From: JAWWBL01 sp033720975 | GTDB taxonomy: Bacteria > Actinomycetota > Acidimicrobiia > Spongiisociales > ZC4RG35 | Assembly (NCBI GenBank): GCA_033720975.1 | Contig: JAWWBL010000004.1 | Location: 1 to 40,116, forward strand | Length of the DNA: 40,116 nt | Reading direction: 5' to 3' | Shown: piece after piece, positions 31,509 through 40,095 of the stretch | Layout of the letters: the number at the start of each line of letters is the position of its first letter | How positions within the stretch are numbered: position 1 is the stretch's first letter | The notes under the pieces: model-generated | What the model was told of the DNA's origin: nothing | Databases searched by the model: none | Seen by the model: the letters and a program-made list of their open reading frames with translations, nothing else | Translations under genes and position numbers: made by a program

Positions 31509-33269
31509 TTAGGCAGGGCTTTTCTCGAACTGAGTCGAGTACAACTCCGAATACAGGCCGCTGGCCTGGATCAGGTCCTCATGACGGCCTCGCTCGACGA
31601 TCCTCCCCTCGTCGAGCACCAGGATCAGATCGGCAGACCTCACGGTCGAGAGTCGATGGGCGATCACAATCGATGTGCGGCCTTCCCGCACCGTTTCCAG
31701 CGCTTCCTGGATGAGGGCTTCTGCACGCGAATCCAGATGTGACGTGGCTTCGTCCAGGACGAGAATCCGGGGATCCTCGAGGAGGACTCTGGCAATGGCG
31801 ATCCGTTGCTTCTCACCTCCCGACAGCCGGTAGCCGCGCTCCCCCACGACGGTCTCGTATCCGGCGGGGAGCTTCGAAATCATCTCGTGGATGTTCGCCG
31901 CGGTCGCGGCAACAACGAGTTCGTCCAGGGTCGCATCGGGACGCGCGTACCGCAGGTTTGCGGCAATCGTGTCGTGGAACAGATAGGTCTCCTGCGTGAC
32001 GACGCCGACGGTCGAAGCGAGGTCTTTGAAACTGATGTCACGGACATCGTGACCGTCGATGAGCACTCGACCCGATGAGACGTCGTACAACCTGGGCAGG
32101 AGGTAGCTGATGGTCGTTTTGCCCGCTCCGGAAGGCCCCACCAAGGCGACCAGGTCTCCCGGCTCCGCCACGAAGCTCAAATCCTCGACGGCCCACTCTC
32201 GGGTCGACGCCGTGGCAACCGGCCCATCGTCGGTGGAGGCACGGTGCCAGCTGAACCTTTTAACCGCATCGAGGCCTTCGGCACCGCCTCCGTAACGGAA
32301 TGAGACGTCGTCAAACTCGACACGGCCACGCGCAGGGAGCAGGTTCACGGGATGGGTGGGCGCCGGGACATCTGGCTCCAGGTCGAGCACCTCGAAGACT
32401 CGCTCGAACGACACCAGAGAGGTTGCGAACTCCACTCGTGAGTTGGAGAGGGCGGACAGCGGCCCGTACAGCTGAGTGAGCAACGTGGAGAACATCACGA
32501 TCGTCCCCAAGGTGAGAAAACCGTTTATCACCATGTAGCCGCCCACCCAGAACACAGCTGCCGTGCCGATCGCCGAGACCAGACCGAGCGCGGCGAAGAA
32601 GCCTCGGCCGACCATTGCTCGCCTAACACCCAGGTCACGGACCATCGCCGCCTGTTCCGCGAAACGCTGCTGGGTCTCCTGCCACCGCCCAAAGAGCCTG
32701 ACCAGAAGCGCACCGCTCACATTGAACGATTCCTGCAGGGTCGCCGACATCTTTGCCTCTTGTTCCATCTGCTCCTGTGTGACACGTCTCAAGACCTTGG
32801 CGACTCGCCTCGCCGGGTAGACGAACAGAGGAAGCGCAGCCACCGCGAGAAGAGTGAGACGCCATTCGGCTCGGAACATCACCACCAGGATCACAACGAC
32901 AGAGATGAGGTTGGAGACGATCGTCACAAATGTGCCGGTTATCGCCTGCTGGGCCCCGACAACATCGGAGTTGAGGCGGTTCATCAGCTCACCCGTCTTG
33001 GTTGCGGTGAAGAAACGAAGCGACATCTTCTGGAGATGGGCAAAGAGCTCGCGACGCAGGTCGAAGATGATCCCCTCACCGACCCGGGAGGAAAACCAAC
33101 GTTGAACCACTCCGACCAGGGCGTTGGCTAACGGCACCAGAATCATCCCGGCGCCGAGGATGGTCAGGAGCCTCAGGTCACCGGCAGGGAGAGCCTCGTC
33201 AATGAGCTGGCGGATGAGCAGCGCGGGAACCACCGAGAGACCTGAGATCACGACGATGGTCGCGAGCAC
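31509..33269 (-). CDS. ABC transporter, fused permease-ATPase (MsbA-like exporter half)
   Basis: An exporter half-transporter of 586 residues or more. Six membrane helices occupy about 1-290, with the coupling region DLRRELFAHLQKMSLRFFTATKTGELMNRL. The ATPase domain has Walker A VGPSGAGKTT, Q-loop TQETYLF, signature LSGGEKQR, Walker B ILVLDEATSHLD and switch IVIAHRLST. An unusual insert (RFSWHRASTDDGPVATASTREW) precedes the ATPase core. The start is doubtful. GTG 33269 begins right at helix 1, yet the frame stays open upstream to a stop near 33426, and the residues there (WWSYLRYDEEQDRPDIDGD, RRVWSYGRPYQRG) look like the normal N-terminus of this family, but no ATG, GTG or TTG starts them. 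Confidence 0.9.
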   Translation of the reverse strand: MLATIVVISGLSVVPALLIRQLIDEALPAGDLRLLTILGAGMILVPLANALVGVVQRWFSSRVGEGIIFDLRRELFAHLQKMSLRFFTATKTGELMNRLNSDVVGAQQAITGTFVTIVSNLISVVVILVVMFRAEWRLTLLAVAALPLFVYPARRVAKVLRRVTQEQMEQEAKMSATLQESFNVSGALLVRLFGRWQETQQRFAEQAAMVRDLGVRRAMVGRGFFAALGLVSAIGTAAVFWVGGYMVINGFLTLGTIVMFSTLLTQLYGPLSALSNSRVEFATSLVSFERVFEVLDLEPDVPAPTHPVNLLPARGRVEFDDVSFRYGGGAEGLDAVKRFSWHRASTDDGPVATASTREWAVEDLSFVAEPGDLVALVGPSGAGKTTISYLLPRLYDVSSGRVLIDGHDVRDISFKDLASTVGVVTQETYLFHDTIAANLRYARPDATLDELVVAATAANIHEMISKLPAGYETVVGERGYRLSGGEKQRIAIARVLLEDPRILVLDEATSHLDSRAEALIQEALETVREGRTSIVIAHRLSTVRSADLILVLDEGRIVERGRHEDLIQASGLYSELYSTQFEKSPA

Positions 33270-33425
33270 CCCGGCGAGGCCCCTCTGGTAGGGCCGTCCG
33301 TAACTCCAGACTCTGCGGAGCAGGTCGCCATCTATATCAGGCCGGTCTTGCTCCTCGTCGTACCGGAGGTAGCTCCACCAGCCACCGGAATGGAATGTGA
33401 TATGTCTCCTCGGTCCGGGTCGAGA

Positions 33426-34253
33426 CTAGGAGGGCGTCGCGACTAGGTCGGCGAGGGGGAGGACGGCTGCAGCCATCTCCTCGAGAACCGTCGGCGGCAC
33501 GTTTGGACGGCCATACAGCTCGTACCGATAAGGGGCGCCGAACCAGACGAGAGTCGTCCCTGTTGGCGCGGTCAATCGCCAGATGTGCCGCTCGCCGAGG
33601 GTCACGATCGCACACTGCTGTGTGGTTCTGTCCGCGAATCTCGCGCAGGAGATCTCGGTGTCGGGAAGCTCGACCTCCTCCGCCGTAACCGGGTCGATGA
33701 ACACTCTGAGCACAGCCATCTGGGCAACGGACCGAGAGCGGGTGTAGGGCTCTGCCGACCAAATACCAAAAGCAGCGCTGGGCGACTCTGAGAGCTCTCC
33801 GCTGTTCTCGATGACGAGTTGGGACGAGATCCATCTCGCACCGGCCGGGACAGTGGCGGGAAAACTCACGTCCGGAAGGGCCAGGGCGATCTCCTCCCTG
33901 CTTGCCTGGATGAAGCGATCGCCTTCCCTGCGGGCGAACACTTCAGCGATCATCGCTTGGGGATCGTCGAGGCTGTTGTTGACTATCGAATCGTTAGACC
34001 ACTGCAGGCCGGTGACCGGAATCAGAGCACTCACCGAGGGCTCGGTGGTCGAAGTGGTTGAGATCTTCGGCTCGTTTATCCAGTTCGAGCTGCGCCAGCC
34101 GATCGACTCGAGTGGCGCGGCGCCACAAGCTCCAACCACGACCACCGCCGCGGCCAGAAGAGCAACTCTTCGCGCCAATTTTCCTTCCATCCTGACAGAC
34201 AACGACCCATCCAGCCGACCCGTTCCTGCGGGATCCACTGAGGGCGTCCCCAT
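33426..34253 (-). CDS. Lipoprotein of unknown function
   Basis: Exported lipoprotein: LLAAAVVVVGAC gives a lipidated Cys. From the ATG at 34253 (with TAAGTA about 7 nt upstream) the protein has 275 residues and a long N-terminal region before the signal; from the ATG at 34190 it has 254 residues and a compact signal peptide (MEGKLARRVALLAAA). A short Thr/Ser-rich stretch (ISTTSTTEPS) follows the Cys. The mature part of about 230 residues shows no recognised domain; two Cys near the end (EISCARFADRTTQQC) may form a disulfide. Divergent from the dehydroquinase-hydrolase fusion. Confidence 0.7.
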   Translation of the reverse strand: MGTPSVDPAGTGRLDGSLSVRMEGKLARRVALLAAAVVVVGACGAAPLESIGWRSSNWINEPKISTTSTTEPSVSALIPVTGLQWSNDSIVNNSLDDPQAMIAEVFARREGDRFIQASREEIALALPDVSFPATVPAGARWISSQLVIENSGELSESPSAAFGIWSAEPYTRSRSVAQMAVLRVFIDPVTAEEVELPDTEISCARFADRTTQQCAIVTLGERHIWRLTAPTGTTLVWFGAPYRYELYGRPNVPPTVLEEMAAAVLPLADLVATPS

Positions 34254-34264
34254 TCTCCCCTACT

Positions 34265-34270
34265 TATCCT
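34265..34270 (+). promoter_or_regulatory. -10 element of leaderless promoter (dehydroquinase-hydrolase fusion)
   Basis: TATCCT ends 7 nt before the GTG at 34278, six codons ahead of the ATG at 34296, so GTG is chosen. Confidence 0.55.
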
Positions 34271-34277
34271 GCGGATC

Positions 34278-35369
34278 GTGGAAGTGTCCTCGAGAATGAA
34301 GATCCTCGTTCTGAATGGGCCCAACCTCAACCTGCTGGGCACTCGCGAGCCGGAGATCTACGGACATGAGACGCTGGATGACCTCAACCGTCGCCTCGTG
34401 AGCTGGGCGGAGGAGCTCGGCGTAGGTGTCGAATCGATCCAAACCAACCACGAGGGCCAGCTCGTCGATCAGATCCAGCGCGAGGACATCGACGCCCTTG
34501 TCATCAACCCCGCCGCCTACAGCTACACCTCCCGGGCCATCCAAGACGCCATCGCCGCCGTCCGAACACCCACGGTCGAAGTTCACATCTCCAACATCAA
34601 GGCTAGGGAACCGTGGAGGGCCGACTCTCTCATCTCCTCGGTCGCCGACTACACAATCTTCGGACGAGGTCTGAGCGGCTACCGCGACGCCATGCGGCAC
34701 TTGGTCAACGCCGCAAGGGTCCCTTTCGAAACCAAGGAATACGGGACGCACCCCGAGCAGGTCGGCGACCTGCGCGTGGCCGGCAACACTCTGGCTGTCC
34801 TGGTCCATGGGGGATTCTGGTTGGAAGAGTGGACCCGCGACACCGTCGAGTCGCTCGCGGTCGATCTCTCGATAAACGGGATCAGCACGTGGAACCTCGA
34901 GTACCGCCGGCTCGGTTCCGGTGGCGGATGGCCCGCATCCGCCGATGACGTGAGGGCAGCAATCGACCACACGCCCGCTTTAGGCGCCTGGAACCGGGTA
35001 GTCGTCATCGGCCACTCGGCCGGGGGCTATATGGCAATCTGGGCCGCCGAGGAGTCAGCGATGGCCATCGACCTTATTGTCGCCCTTGCCCCGATAACAG
35101 ACCTTCGCCTGCACGCCGAATCAAGGAAGTACGCGGCGGGTGTCGCAACCGAGCTCATCGCCGACGGCGCTCCCGAGGTGATCGAGCCAGGCTCGGTGCC
35201 CCTGATCTTGGTTCACGGATCGAACGACGACCACGTTCCTGTTTCCCACTCTCTTCGGCTGGCGGAGGCAAGCAAAGCGGAATTGATCACCACGAACGAG
35301 GGCCATTTCGAGCTGCTCGACCCAGGTCGTCCGCACTGGCCTGAGGTGCGACGTCTCGCCTTCGCCTAG
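34278..35369 (+). CDS. Fusion: type II 3-dehydroquinate dehydratase (AroQ-like) + alpha/beta hydrolase
   Basis: One 363-residue frame with two complete domains. Residues 1-146 are a type II dehydroquinase: LNGPNLNLLGTREPEIYG (R23, catalytic Y28), INPAAYSYTS (N77), EVHISN (H103) and AREPWR (R110, R114). All match the M. tuberculosis AroQ active site except that its His81 position is Tyr83. From 155 (EYGTHPEQVGDLRV) an alpha/beta hydrolase of kynurenine-formamidase type follows: HGGFW (177-181), nucleophile S247 in GHSAGGY, acid near D317 in HGSNDDHVP, H343 in EGHFELLD. The first domain suggests shikimate-pathway chemistry but no other aro gene is near; the second would cleave an ester or amide. 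Stops overlap the convergent NicO-like gene by 4 nt. Confidence 0.9.
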   Translation: MEVSSRMKILVLNGPNLNLLGTREPEIYGHETLDDLNRRLVSWAEELGVGVESIQTNHEGQLVDQIQREDIDALVINPAAYSYTSRAIQDAIAAVRTPTVEVHISNIKAREPWRADSLISSVADYTIFGRGLSGYRDAMRHLVNAARVPFETKEYGTHPEQVGDLRVAGNTLAVLVHGGFWLEEWTRDTVESLAVDLSINGISTWNLEYRRLGSGGGWPASADDVRAAIDHTPALGAWNRVVVIGHSAGGYMAIWAAEESAMAIDLIVALAPITDLRLHAESRKYAAGVATELIADGAPEVIEPGSVPLILVHGSNDDHVPVSHSLRLAEASKAELITTNEGHFELLDPGRPHWPEVRRLAFA

Positions 35370-36013
35370 ATTGGCCAGGAGCGAACCAGCCAAACCGCGC
35401 CCACCGCTGCGGCGACGACACCGGATCCCAGCATCAACCACCGAATCGACCTCGGCCCACCCCGGCGGGCGGCCACACCGAGAACCCAGGCGAAGCCAGA
35501 CATCGCCGCTACCCCCGAAGCGAGGTAGGCGACCAGGTACAAGGCCGCCTCCTGCACCGGGAGGGCAAGCGCTGGAACCACACCAAACAGGTTGCCGGTT
35601 CCGGCGACCCCGTGGAGGATCCCGATTCCCATGGCGGCGTGCCTGTGGCCGTCCGGTGTGTCACCGTGCGCGTGGAGGTGGGCATGAGTTTCCTCGCTGT
35701 GGTCATGCTCGTGTGCGTGTATCTCGAGACGGCGTGCCCGTACAACGGCCCAGAATCCAACCCCGATCAGCAAGATCCCGACAGAGAACTCGGCCCACGC
35801 CGACCAGGCTTCAACATCGATGAATGACCGCAGCCAGAGCCCGAGGCCACCGATAGCGACGACACCAATGCCATGGCCAAGTCCCCAGTAGCTGCCGGTC
35901 TTCGCCGCCTGGCTCGGTCGTTCCAATGCAACGGGTGCGAGTGCGGCCAGATGATCCGGTCCGGAGAACACATGGAGGCCACCGGCGGCGAGACCGGTCA
36001 GTACGGCGATCAC
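35366..36013 (-). CDS. NicO/UreH-like metal transporter with His-rich loop
   Basis: A 215-residue membrane protein with about six helices. GLHVFSGPDHLAALAPV at residues 12-28 is the HxxxxD-type metal site typical of nickel/cobalt transporters of the NicO/HupE-UreH class, and GLGHGIGVVAIGG and GILHGVAGTGNLFG carry further His. The cytosolic or periplasmic loop is His-rich (HAHEHDHSEETHAHLHAHG), as in metal-handling proteins. Nickel, cobalt or another divalent ion is a family inference. Start GTG 36013 with TAGCGT ending 6 nt before it. Converges on the fusion gene with shared CTAG. Confidence 0.85.
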   Translation of the reverse strand: MIAVLTGLAAGGLHVFSGPDHLAALAPVALERPSQAAKTGSYWGLGHGIGVVAIGGLGLWLRSFIDVEAWSAWAEFSVGILLIGVGFWAVVRARRLEIHAHEHDHSEETHAHLHAHGDTPDGHRHAAMGIGILHGVAGTGNLFGVVPALALPVQEAALYLVAYLASGVAAMSGFAWVLGVAARRGGPRSIRWLMLGSGVVAAAVGAVWLVRSWPI

Positions 36014-36019
36014 CCGGCA

Positions 36020-36025
36020 ACGCTA
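36020..36025 (-). promoter_or_regulatory. -10 element of leaderless promoter (NicO-like gene)
   Basis: On the minus strand TAGCGT ends 6 nt before the GTG start at 36013. Confidence 0.55.
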
Positions 36026-36107
36026 GAACGCCCCCAGAGCAAAGGCTTTGCGCAACCATTAGAGTTTTTCCACAGGCAGCGGGCCACACCTCTCCTGGAG
36101 CCAATGC

Positions 36108-36713
36108 ATGCGGCGGAGCCGACTTTCCTTCATATTCCCTTGGACCGCAATCGCCCTTCTGGCGATTGCCGGGTTCGCGGCATTTGGTGATCGGACAAGC
36201 TCCGCGCAACGCCAGGCGGCCGCGGCATCTGCCTCGGTGGGCCATGCCAGCGGGGCCTATGCCGGTCTCGCCTTTGCCTATCTCACCAACAGTGTCAGGC
36301 TCGCCGAACTCGCTACCAACGTCGACGAAGAGCTCGCTGCGGAGACCGCCGCGCTGCCCTTCCACCCCGGATCCCCACTCGTGGCATCAGACAACGAGGC
36401 CTCCGTGCCCCAGACCGAGCACTGGCTCTCCGAGGTCGAGGTGCGCACTCTTATCTCCCTCCACTTCGAACCACACGATGTGAACCGCGCCGTTCGCATC
36501 GCTTGGTGTGAGTCTCGCTTCGACCCGACATCGGTGAACCTCAGGACCGGGGGCATCGGACTGTTCCAGCATCTTCCGCAGTACTGGGAGGAGCGAGCCG
36601 CCAAGGCCGGCTTCCCCGGTGCCGATCCAACCGACCCCGAGGCTTCGGTCGCCGCGGCCGCATGGGCCGTGTATCACGAAGGTGGTTGGGACGTCTTCGC
36701 CTGTCGCGGCTGA
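36108..36713 (+). CDS. Exported lysozyme/transglycosylase-like (SLT-fold) protein
   Basis: A 201-residue exported protein. A hydrophobic segment at 8-26 (FIFPWTAIALLAIAGFAAF) acts as signal or anchor, with a linker to about 100. The last 95 residues are a lysozyme-like domain: AVRIAWCESRFDPTSVN with probable catalytic Glu135, GGIGLFQHLPQYWEERAAKAGF, and a typical end AAAAWAVYHEGGWDVFACRG. Such domains cut peptidoglycan glycan strands. C134 and C199 could pair. The ATG at 36108 has GGAG 7 nt upstream; TAGAGT at 36060 may be the -10. It converges on dnaE2. Confidence 0.85.
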   Translation: MRRSRLSFIFPWTAIALLAIAGFAAFGDRTSSAQRQAAAASASVGHASGAYAGLAFAYLTNSVRLAELATNVDEELAAETAALPFHPGSPLVASDNEASVPQTEHWLSEVEVRTLISLHFEPHDVNRAVRIAWCESRFDPTSVNLRTGGIGLFQHLPQYWEERAAKAGFPGADPTDPEASVAAAAWAVYHEGGWDVFACRG

Positions 36714-36749
36714 AAGTCGTCCACTGCAACAACCACGAGGGCATGGATG

Positions 36750-39700
36750 TCAGCGAAAGTCCCTTGACTGGACCGTGTTGACACCGATCGGCTCGAAGTC
36801 TCGGGCAACGATGTTGGTTACCCCGTCGTAGTACTCCAGCCGGCCGTGAATCACCAATGCGGGGCTCTTGCGCACGACATGGCGATGTCGGGACCAGACA
36901 TCCGGCAGGACCACGATATTCAGTTGACCCGTCTCGTCCTCGAGGTTCAGGAAGTAGACACCCTTTGCGGTACTTGGCCGCTGTCGATGGGTCACCACTC
37001 CAGCCACCTTCACTGCCGACTTGTTCCGTCGAGCTTCTAACACCTCTGACGCGGTCAAACAGTCGCCCATCTGATCCCTGACAAAGCTCATCGGATGCCG
37101 GTTGGAAACCGAAGTCGACCACAGATCCGCCCGATGCTCCTCCTCTTCGGTCATGACAGGAAGCCGGGGAGCGTGGACACCTGGGGACAGCGCCAGCCTC
37201 TCTGGATCGATCTCTGCGAGCGCACCGGCGGCCCACATGCCTTCGCGACGACCCAACCCCACCGATTCCAGAGCACCCGCCGCAGCCAGACCCTCCAACG
37301 ACTCGACGGCGAGCCCGGTCCGGAAAGCGAGATCCTCAGGCGAGACGAACTCGCCGCCCAGTATCCGGGCCGCCTCGATTCGAGTCACCTCCCGCTCGCC
37401 CAGGTTTCTCACATACCTCAGGCCCATGCGCACTCCCACAGCGGGGCGGACGGGATCGTTGACATGACCCCTCCCCCGTCGCCACTTCTGACCGAGGTAG
37501 GTGACGATGTCGTCCGGATCGGCAGTTATCGGCTCGATGGTGCAGTCATGCCAGGAGACATTCACATCGGGACCCAGCACGACGACTCCATGGCGCTGTG
37601 AGTCCTGGACGAGGGTGTTGGGGCTGTAGAACCCCATCGGCTGCGCATTCAGCAGCCCGGCCAGGTACTCAGCCGGATAATGGAAACGCATCCAGGCAGA
37701 CATGTAGACGATGTAGGCGAAGCTCACCGAGTGACTCTCTGGGAAACCAAAGCTGGAGAACCCCTGGAGCTTCTCCCATATCTCGTCGGCCGCTGCTCCC
37801 ACGATCCCGTTGGCCGCCATCCCGGAGTAGACCTCGTCCCTGAGCCGCCCCATCGCCTGCTCCGACCTCTTGTGGGTCATCGCCTGCCGGAGCCGGTCGG
37901 CCTGCGAGCCGTTGAAGCCGGCGCAAACACGCGCCAGTTCCATGAGTTGCTCCTGGAAAATGGGAACACCTAGCGTCTTCTCCAGGATGCTCACCGTCGA
38001 AGGATGCGGATAGCGAATCGGCTCTTCACCGTTGCGTCTCCGCAGATAGGGGTGGACCGATTGCCCTTGTATCGGTCCGGGACGGATGAGGGCGACTTCG
38101 ACCGCGAGGTCGTAGAAAGTCTTCGGTTTCATCTTGGGCAGAGTCGCCATTTGCGCCCGTGACTCGATCTGGAACAGCCCGACCGTGTCTGCCCTGGTGA
38201 TCGACTCATAGATCGCAGGTTCCTGGGGGAGCCGGGCCAGGTCGATCTCGACACCGTGAGTGTCCTCGATCATGTCTGCCGTCAGGTGCAAGGCGTTGAG
38301 CATGCCCAGACCCAGCAGGTCGAACTTCACTATCCCGACCGCCGCCGAGTCGTCCTTGTCCCACTGGATGACCGTGCGGCCCTCCATTCGCCCCCACTCC
38401 AGGGGCACCACCTGCCATAAGGGACGATCCGCGATGACCATCCCCCCGGAGTGGATCCCCAGGTGGCGGGGGAAGCCATCGAGACGCCAGCAGATGTCAT
38501 AGATCATCTCGGCAGTCATTCCTTCGGGGAGTGCCGCGTCTGAGCTCGCTAGCTGGGCAGGGTCCCGGGTGTCCACATACTTTGACAGCCCATCAACCTG
38601 GGCTTGGGTGAAACCAAAGGTCTTGGCAACGTCGCGCAGCACCGATCGGGCCCGATAGGTGATGACGTTCGCCACCATCGCGGCTCGCTCCCGCCCGTAA
38701 CGGCGATAGCAATATTGGATGACCTCCTCGCGGCGGTCGGCTTCGAAGTCGACGTCGATGTCGGGCGGCCTGCCTCTCTCCTCGGAGAGGAACCGCTCGA
38801 AGGGAAGCTGAAGCCGTATGGGGTCTACCCTCGTGAGGCCGATGCAACGACATACCGCCGAGTCGGCACCGGATCCTCTGATCTGGCAATAGATGTCCTG
38901 GCTGCGTGCGAAGTCGACGAGGTCTTTGACCACGAGGAAGTAACCGGGAAACCCGAGTCTCTCAATGATGTCCAACTCATGTTCCAGACGCCGACGCGCT
39001 GCAGCATCGACTCCGTCGACCGATCCGGGGTACACCTCACGAGCCCCCTCCCAGGTGAGATGACGGAGATACTCCATCTCGTCCCGAAAGTGACCGGGCA
39101 TGGGGAAGTCGGGAAGGCGAGGCGCTAAGAGGGCCAAGTCGAATGCAAGCCTCCGGCCCAGCTCCGCGGCTCGGCTCACCGCACCCGGATAGCGAGCAAA
39201 TCGCGCGCTCATCTCCCGTGGATGCTTGAGAAAGCGCTCATCTGTGGCAGGGCGAAAGCCATCCGCTTCCTCGAGGGTGCGCCGGCCCCTTATGGCAGCC
39301 AGGACTTCGGAGAGGTAAGCGTCGCGTCGGTCGTGGTAGTGGACTTGGTTGGTGGCAACCGCCGACAGGCCCAGCCGGTGGGCCACCTCCCACATCAGGT
39401 CATTGCGACCGTCGTCCTCGGGCATACTGTGATGCCAGAGCTCGATGTGGAGGCGTGGTCCGAACAACTCACGTAGCCGGGATGCCTCCCTAATGGTGCC
39501 TCCAAGATCACCCGACTCGGCTGCTTTGGGGACAGCTCCATCTCGACATCCGGTCAGCGCATGGATGTCGCGGTTGGTGGCAGACACCGCAAGGTCATCC
39601 CACGAGTAGACGGGGTGGTCCTTCTCTCCTCTCATTTGTGCCCTCGTCACGAGATGAGACAGCGTCCTGTAGCCCGATGGCGAGCCTGCGAGCAACACCA

Positions 39701-40067
39701 GGTGATCGCTCTCCGGCAAGTCGGTCGGCTTGGTTCCGTGGGCCCGGACGCTCCGGCCTCTGCGGAGCCGGCCTTGACCACCCTTGACCCTGGCATGACG
39801 CTGCCGGTCCCATTCCTCGGCGGTGGCCACCGGATCGGCAGGGCCATCGGGGTTCGCTTCCAGTGATATCTCGACGCCGTATATGACCGGGAGCCCTGTC
39901 GATTTGGCTGCTTGCCACAACCGGGACGCCCCGTAGAAACCGTTGTGGTCGGTGACGGCCAACGCCTCGTAGCCAAGATCGATGGCCCGTTCCACCAGGT
40001 CCTCGGGATGAGACGCTCCGTCGAGGAAGGAGAAGTTGGTGTGGCAGTGAAGCTCGGCGTAGGTCAA
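36750..40067 (-). CDS. dnaE2: Error-prone DNA polymerase DnaE2
   Basis: C-family replicative-type polymerase of 1105 residues, used in damage-induced mutagenesis with ImuA'/ImuB. The PHP domain opens with ELHCHTNFSFLDGASHPEDL and AVTDHNGFYGA. The palm has RGSGADSAVCRCIGLTRVDP and PDIDVDFEADRREEV for the metal Asp pair, with a later WDKDDSAAVGIVKFDLLGLG. The GFPESHSVSFAYIVY segment and the C-terminal OB fold (VAGVVTHRQRPSTAKGVYFLNLEDE) follow. The shorter length and the AVCRCIG variant separate it from DnaE1. ImuA' and ImuB are not in the window. The start is TTG 40067; TATAGT ends 6 nt before it and an SOS box sits directly upstream. Confidence 0.95.
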   Translation of the reverse strand: MTYAELHCHTNFSFLDGASHPEDLVERAIDLGYEALAVTDHNGFYGASRLWQAAKSTGLPVIYGVEISLEANPDGPADPVATAEEWDRQRHARVKGGQGRLRRGRSVRAHGTKPTDLPESDHLVLLAGSPSGYRTLSHLVTRAQMRGEKDHPVYSWDDLAVSATNRDIHALTGCRDGAVPKAAESGDLGGTIREASRLRELFGPRLHIELWHHSMPEDDGRNDLMWEVAHRLGLSAVATNQVHYHDRRDAYLSEVLAAIRGRRTLEEADGFRPATDERFLKHPREMSARFARYPGAVSRAAELGRRLAFDLALLAPRLPDFPMPGHFRDEMEYLRHLTWEGAREVYPGSVDGVDAAARRRLEHELDIIERLGFPGYFLVVKDLVDFARSQDIYCQIRGSGADSAVCRCIGLTRVDPIRLQLPFERFLSEERGRPPDIDVDFEADRREEVIQYCYRRYGRERAAMVANVITYRARSVLRDVAKTFGFTQAQVDGLSKYVDTRDPAQLASSDAALPEGMTAEMIYDICWRLDGFPRHLGIHSGGMVIADRPLWQVVPLEWGRMEGRTVIQWDKDDSAAVGIVKFDLLGLGMLNALHLTADMIEDTHGVEIDLARLPQEPAIYESITRADTVGLFQIESRAQMATLPKMKPKTFYDLAVEVALIRPGPIQGQSVHPYLRRRNGEEPIRYPHPSTVSILEKTLGVPIFQEQLMELARVCAGFNGSQADRLRQAMTHKRSEQAMGRLRDEVYSGMAANGIVGAAADEIWEKLQGFSSFGFPESHSVSFAYIVYMSAWMRFHYPAEYLAGLLNAQPMGFYSPNTLVQDSQRHGVVVLGPDVNVSWHDCTIEPITADPDDIVTYLGQKWRRGRGHVNDPVRPAVGVRMGLRYVRNLGEREVTRIEAARILGGEFVSPEDLAFRTGLAVESLEGLAAAGALESVGLGRREGMWAAGALAEIDPERLALSPGVHAPRLPVMTEEEEHRADLWSTSVSNRHPMSFVRDQMGDCLTASEVLEARRNKSAVKVAGVVTHRQRPSTAKGVYFLNLEDETGQLNIVVLPDVWSRHRHVVRKSPALVIHGRLEYYDGVTNIVARDFEPIGVNTVQSRDFR

Positions 40068-40073
40068 GCCCTC

Positions 40074-40079
40074 ACTATA
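40074..40079 (-). promoter_or_regulatory. -10 element of leaderless dnaE2 promoter
   Basis: TATAGT on the minus strand ends 6 nt before the TTG at 40067. It abuts the SOS box, so LexA bound there would block it. Confidence 0.65.
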
Positions 40080-40095
40080 TCGAACATATGTTCGA
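40080..40095 (-). promoter_or_regulatory. SOS box (LexA operator) of dnaE2
   Basis: TCGAACATATGTTCGA is a perfect palindrome matching the actinobacterial LexA consensus TCGAAC-N4-GTTCGA. It lies immediately upstream of the -10, between -35 and -10. DNA-damage induction of dnaE2 is therefore expected, as in mycobacteria. The remaining 21 bases of the window show nothing else. Confidence 0.93.
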
